NCBI GenBank assembly: GCA_965262175.1
Contig: CBDHES010000029.1
Span: 1-64,000 of the forward strand
DNA from: CADEDH01 sp965262175
Lineage (GTDB): Bacteria; Actinomycetota; Acidimicrobiia; Acidimicrobiales; SZUA-35
DNA: 64,000 nucleotides
Direction of reading: 5' to 3'
The notes beneath the pieces are model-generated. The model ran no database searches. It was given only the letters and a program-made list of their open reading frames with translations, and was not told the DNA's origin. The translations under genes and the position numbers were made by a program. This document shows positions 61,195 to 64,000 of the stretch, one piece after another (the stretch's first letter is position 1; each line of letters begins with the position of its first letter).

Positions 61195-61833
61195 TCAGCT
61201 GATCTCGAGGATCTGCCGGCGAAGGTCCGGGTCGCTGAGCAGGTCGCCGACAGCATGGATGATGGCTTGGGTCTGGGCGTCGATCTCGAGGTTGACCCGA
61301 TCGCCGACGTCGATGCGACCGAGCGTGGTCCGGGCCAGGGTCTCGGGGATCAGGCTGACGGCGAACCGGTGCTCAGCCCGATCGATGCGGGAGATCGTCA
61401 GGCTGGCGCCATCCAGGGCGACCCATCCTTTCCACAGCAGGTATCGGAGGTGATCGGGGTCGACGGTGAACCACACGGTCCGGTTCTCGCCGTCGGTCTC
61501 GATCTGCGACACGGTGGCCGTTCCCGCCACGTGGCCCGAGAGGATGTGGCCCCCGAGCTCATCGCCGAAGCGGAGCGACCGCTCGATGTTGACCCGATCG
61601 CCGACGGTGGTCGTACCCAGGTTCGACACCTCGAGCGTCTCGCCGATCACGTCGAACCGGATGAGGCTCCCGTCGAGGTCGGTCACGGTCAGACAGACGC
61701 CGTTGGTGGCCACGCTGGCCCCCCGTTCCAGGCCATCGGCCGCCTCCCGGCCATCGACGGTCAGGCGCATGATGCCGTCGACGGTGTCGACGGCGACCAC
61801 CTCGCACTGATGCTGGACGATGCCGGTGAACAT
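61195..61833 (-). CDS. ribE: Riboflavin synthase alpha chain
   Basis: A 212-residue protein of two lumazine-binding barrels. It begins with the invariant MFTGIVQ; GASVATNGVCLTVTDLD and the matching VALDGASLTISRIDRAEHRF mark the two halves, and GGHILSGHVAGTATV is the linker motif. It converts two 6,7-dimethyl-8-ribityllumazines to riboflavin. Other rib genes are not in the window. It sits between the binding-protein and ATPase genes of an ABC transporter, all on one strand. Confidence 0.94.
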   Translation of the reverse strand: MFTGIVQHQCEVVAVDTVDGIMRLTVDGREAADGLERGASVATNGVCLTVTDLDGSLIRFDVIGETLEVSNLGTTTVGDRVNIERSLRFGDELGGHILSGHVAGTATVSQIETDGENRTVWFTVDPDHLRYLLWKGWVALDGASLTISRIDRAEHRFAVSLIPETLARTTLGRIDVGDRVNLEIDAQTQAIIHAVGDLLSDPDLRRQILEIS

Positions 61834-61872
61834 GGGGTGGGATCCTCTTCCTGGCGCCCGGTCACCGGGAGG

Positions 61873-62982
61873 TCACGGCCCCGGCCAGCGCAACGTGTCC
61901 CCATCGTAGAGACCGGCGGCGATCGAAGGGTCAACCATGGCCTCCCACTCGGGGCGGTCGTCGAAGACCCCGGCGGTGACCAGGGCATCGATCTCGACCT
62001 CGAAGAGGTCCGGGTCGGGCACACCGGCCCCGGTGCCGGTGGGGACGAGATCGGCGATCAGGCCCGACTCGATGCTCCACCGGAACGTCTCGGCCTCCTG
62101 GGCCAGGAACAACGGGTTGCCGGCGGCGTCGATGAGCTCGAAGGCGTGGGCCACGGCGGCCTCGGGGTTCTCGGCGGCGAACGCCTGTCCCCGGATGAGG
62201 GCCCGGGTCACGTCGGCCACCAGCTCGGGGTTGGCATCGATCGTGGACCGGGTGGTGAAGGTGATCCCGAAGCTCGACGGCACGTCGAAGTCGAGTGGAT
62301 CGAGCAGGGTGTAGGGCACGTCGTTGGCGTCGAGCACCGCCGGCTCGGCCGACTTGTACACCGGGAGGGCGTCGACGCCGAGATCGAAGTGGGCCACCGG
62401 ATCGAACCCGTCGAGGAGGACCTCCTCGAAGCATCCCCGCTCGGCGCCGGCCAGGGCGACCGCGGCCTGCAAGGAGTACGGCAGGTCACCCTTGATGCCG
62501 ACCAGCGAACCACACAGGTCGGCGAAGCTGGCGATCTCGCTGCCCTCGGGGAGGGCGATCGCCTCGATCGCCGTTCGACCCCAGTGGAGGATGGCGACCA
62601 GGTCGCCTTCGCCGGCCCGGTTGTTGGCCACCAGCTCGGCGAACGAGCCGGCCACGCCGTAGTCGGCTTGGCCCTCGATGACGAGGGCCCCGTTCGACGG
62701 GGCGAAGCCGGGTTGGATCTCCACGTCGATACAGAGCTCGTCGAAGTAGCCCTCGGCCTCGGCCACGATGATGTCGAGGTTGCCGGCCGAGGCGGCGTAG
62801 TCGAATCCGGTCACGAAGGTCTGGGTCCCCGCCGCCCGGTTGGCCTCACAGCGGTCGGCGGCGATCCCACTTCCGGTATCGACCCCGTCCGCTCCGTCGT
62901 CGTCGCCGTCGTCGGTGCAGGCGGCGACCGCCAGGACCAGGACCACCAGCGGGACGACGAGGCGGCGTAGTTCGGTGGTCAC
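61873..62982 (-). CDS. NMT1/THI5-type substrate-binding lipoprotein (RibY-like)
   Basis: A 369-residue binding protein with a lipobox (LAVAAC) after one hydrophobic helix. NLDIIVAEAEGYFDELCIDV and GQADYGVAGSFAELVANNRA follow the NMT1/SsuA fold. The GTG at 62982 has GGGGAGGA five bases upstream. Operon neighbours are riboflavin synthase, an ATPase and a permease, so the ligand is probably a flavin, as in the RibXY systems inferred for other bacteria. No convincing FMN riboswitch could be found in the upstream 120 bases. Confidence 0.82.
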   Translation of the reverse strand: MTTELRRLVVPLVVLVLAVAACTDDGDDDGADGVDTGSGIAADRCEANRAAGTQTFVTGFDYAASAGNLDIIVAEAEGYFDELCIDVEIQPGFAPSNGALVIEGQADYGVAGSFAELVANNRAGEGDLVAILHWGRTAIEAIALPEGSEIASFADLCGSLVGIKGDLPYSLQAAVALAGAERGCFEEVLLDGFDPVAHFDLGVDALPVYKSAEPAVLDANDVPYTLLDPLDFDVPSSFGITFTTRSTIDANPELVADVTRALIRGQAFAAENPEAAVAHAFELIDAAGNPLFLAQEAETFRWSIESGLIADLVPTGTGAGVPDPDLFEVEIDALVTAGVFDDRPEWEAMVDPSIAAGLYDGDTLRWPGP

Positions 62983-63103
62983 GGAGGTCCTCCCCTTCGA
63001 TCGACGACGGCGGAGATCGGATCGGTGACCAATCCCACCGGGGCTGGCCCGTGGCCGGCTGCCAGACCGTACCGGCCGTCGGCGTTGAGGCGCAATCGAC
63101 CGC

Positions 63104-63562
63104 TCAGCGACCCCAGAGCTCGTCGAGCACCGTGTAGACACCCTGGTCCCACGAGAACTCGACCCGGTTGCCATCGGGGTCGGCCAGCATCGTGATGTAC
63201 CCGACCGGTGGGGGGAGCTGGACCGGCGGCGTCACCAGGCACCCGGCGGCCTGCGCCCGCTCGGCGATCGCGTCGACATCGGCCCGCTCCGGGAGCTCGA
63301 TGCCGAGGTGGGCGAAGGGTCCCAGGGTGGCGAAGGGTGCGTCACGGTAGGGGTCGGTCTCGGCGAGGAACTGGGCCACGACGAGGATGAAGGGGTTGTT
63401 GGTCTCCTCGGTCATGGCCAACCACGCGCCGAATCCGGCATCGTCGGCCCGCCGGGCGATCAGCTCGAGCGGGGTGAACTCGGTGTACCAGTCGATGGTG
63501 GCGTCGATGTCGCCGACCCGGAGTGCCACGTGGGTCCACCGGGCCCGGGACGGTCCCGCCAT
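63104..63562 (-). CDS. VOC-family (glyoxalase/bleomycin-resistance) protein
   Basis: A 152-residue two-repeat metal-binding fold. RWTHVALRVGDIDATIDWYT at the start and ITMLADPDGNRVEFSW at the end are the paired VOC motifs; His (first), His in AHLGIELPE and Glu (EFSW) are likely ligands. Substrate unknown. GGGAG precedes the ATG. The gene lies just downstream of the PhoH gene on the same strand, with 16 bases between. Confidence 0.85.
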   Translation of the reverse strand: MAGPSRARWTHVALRVGDIDATIDWYTEFTPLELIARRADDAGFGAWLAMTEETNNPFILVVAQFLAETDPYRDAPFATLGPFAHLGIELPERADVDAIAERAQAAGCLVTPPVQLPPPVGYITMLADPDGNRVEFSWDQGVYTVLDELWGR

Positions 63563-63578
63563 CGCTCCCGTCCCGCCG

Positions 63579-64000
63579 TCAGTCGATGTCGAGCGCCTCG
63601 CTGACCAGGGCGGCGATGGCGCTCCGCTCGCTCTTGGTCAACGTGATGTGGGCGAACAGCTCGTGGCCCCGCAACGAGGCGATCACCGAGGCGATGCCGT
63701 CCCGCCGGCCGACGCGGAGGTTGTCCCGCTGGGCGACGTCGTGGGTCAGGATCGCCCGGCTCCCCGGACCGAGCCGGCTGAGCGCGGTCAGCAGCACGCT
63801 GCGCTCCAGGTTCTGGGCCTCGTCGATGATGACGAACACGTCGGTCAGCGTCCGGCCCCGGATGTAGGTCAGGGGGAGGACCTCGATCAGCCCGAGCCGC
63901 TCGATCTCGTCCCGGGCCGTGGGGTTGGCGATCGCCTCGAGGGCGTCGCCGACCGCGTCGGTCCAGGGCCGCATCTTCTCCTCCTCGGTCCCCGGGAGGA
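63579..64000 (-). CDS. PhoH-family ATPase, C-terminal part
   Basis: The frame runs to the window edge, so the N-terminal part, probably including Walker A and perhaps a PIN domain, is outside. Visible are LPLTYIRGRTLTDVFVIIDE, the Walker B of PhoH proteins, AQNLERSVLLTALSRLGPGS and TLTKSERSAIAALVSEALDI at the end. PhoH proteins are RNA-linked ATPases. The MRPWTDAV beginning of the open frame is an internal methionine, since the reading frame continues upstream (TEEEK). Confidence 0.87.
   Translation of the reverse strand, partial: LPGTEEEKMRPWTDAVGDALEAIANPTARDEIERLGLIEVLPLTYIRGRTLTDVFVIIDEAQNLERSVLLTALSRLGPGSRAILTHDVAQRDNLRVGRRDGIASVIASLRGHELFAHITLTKSERSAIAALVSEALDID

Noticed and set aside
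62983..63103. FMN riboswitch upstream of the flavin transporter operon
   Set aside because: Some GGTG-containing stems are present, but the conserved RFN core segments are not recognisable by eye.

Overview
The window is a GC-rich, gene-dense bacterial chromosome segment. Overlapping ATGA/GTGA junctions, frequent GTG starts, F420-type flavoenzymes (luciferase-like and PPOX families), CaiB and enoyl-CoA hydratase genes and leaderless promoters all point to an actinomycete. The mix recalls environmental Acidimicrobiia or mycobacteria-like heterotrophs; this placement is inference from gene style, not from a marker gene. No rRNA, tRNA, CRISPR array or intact transposase was seen. Apart from the patchwork at 23.1-23.5 kb, no stretch over 300 bases lacks a gene.

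Layout. 0-22 kb: mostly single oxidative and housekeeping genes (thiamine-diphosphate enzyme, PPOX proteins, Baeyer-Villiger-type monooxygenase, molybdopterin oxidoreductase, two MFS exporters, two DJ-1 family genes, methyltransferase plus SDR), then a TetR gene with a striking operator, an SRPBCC gene, a phospholipase-D-like gene with a probable frameshift, a VTT-like membrane gene and a second thiamine-diphosphate enzyme. 22.5-24.2 kb: an accessory scar. Two lower-GC genes in toxin/immunity-like arrangement, a stump of an acyl-CoA dehydrogenase, and a 5'-truncated organomercurial-lyase-like gene whose two in-frame TGA codons fall where MerB has its catalytic cysteines. 24.5-32 kb: a fused indolepyruvate ferredoxin oxidoreductase, a dienelactone hydrolase, and an amidase/nicotinamidase pair.

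32-41 kb: a MoxR ATPase / VWA-metallopeptidase-like / unknown three-gene unit, a TetR/DUF456/spermidine-synthase-like group, then a GAF gene overlapping a gene that joins a subtilisin-type protease to a kinase-like domain. 41-47 kb: a cyclopropane synthase and a run of membrane proteins, including one with a degenerate TIR-like domain, a 50-residue membrane protein, a PrsW protease and an AAA ATPase. 47-52.5 kb: an F420 oxidoreductase and a tightly overlapped MoxR / DUF58 / DUF4129 operon. 52.5-64 kb: nitronate monooxygenase, a lipoprotein protease, CoA-transferase and enoyl-CoA hydratase genes, and a riboflavin synthase set inside an NMT1-type ABC transporter operon, which I read as riboflavin synthesis plus flavin uptake. 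A VOC protein and the end of a PhoH-type ATPase close the window.

The best candidates for new biology are the TGA-containing MerB-like gene, the protease-kinase fusion with its GAF partner, the TIR-like membrane protein, the MoxR/VWA unit with a lost metallopeptidase glutamate, and the TetR operator that overlaps a leaderless start codon.
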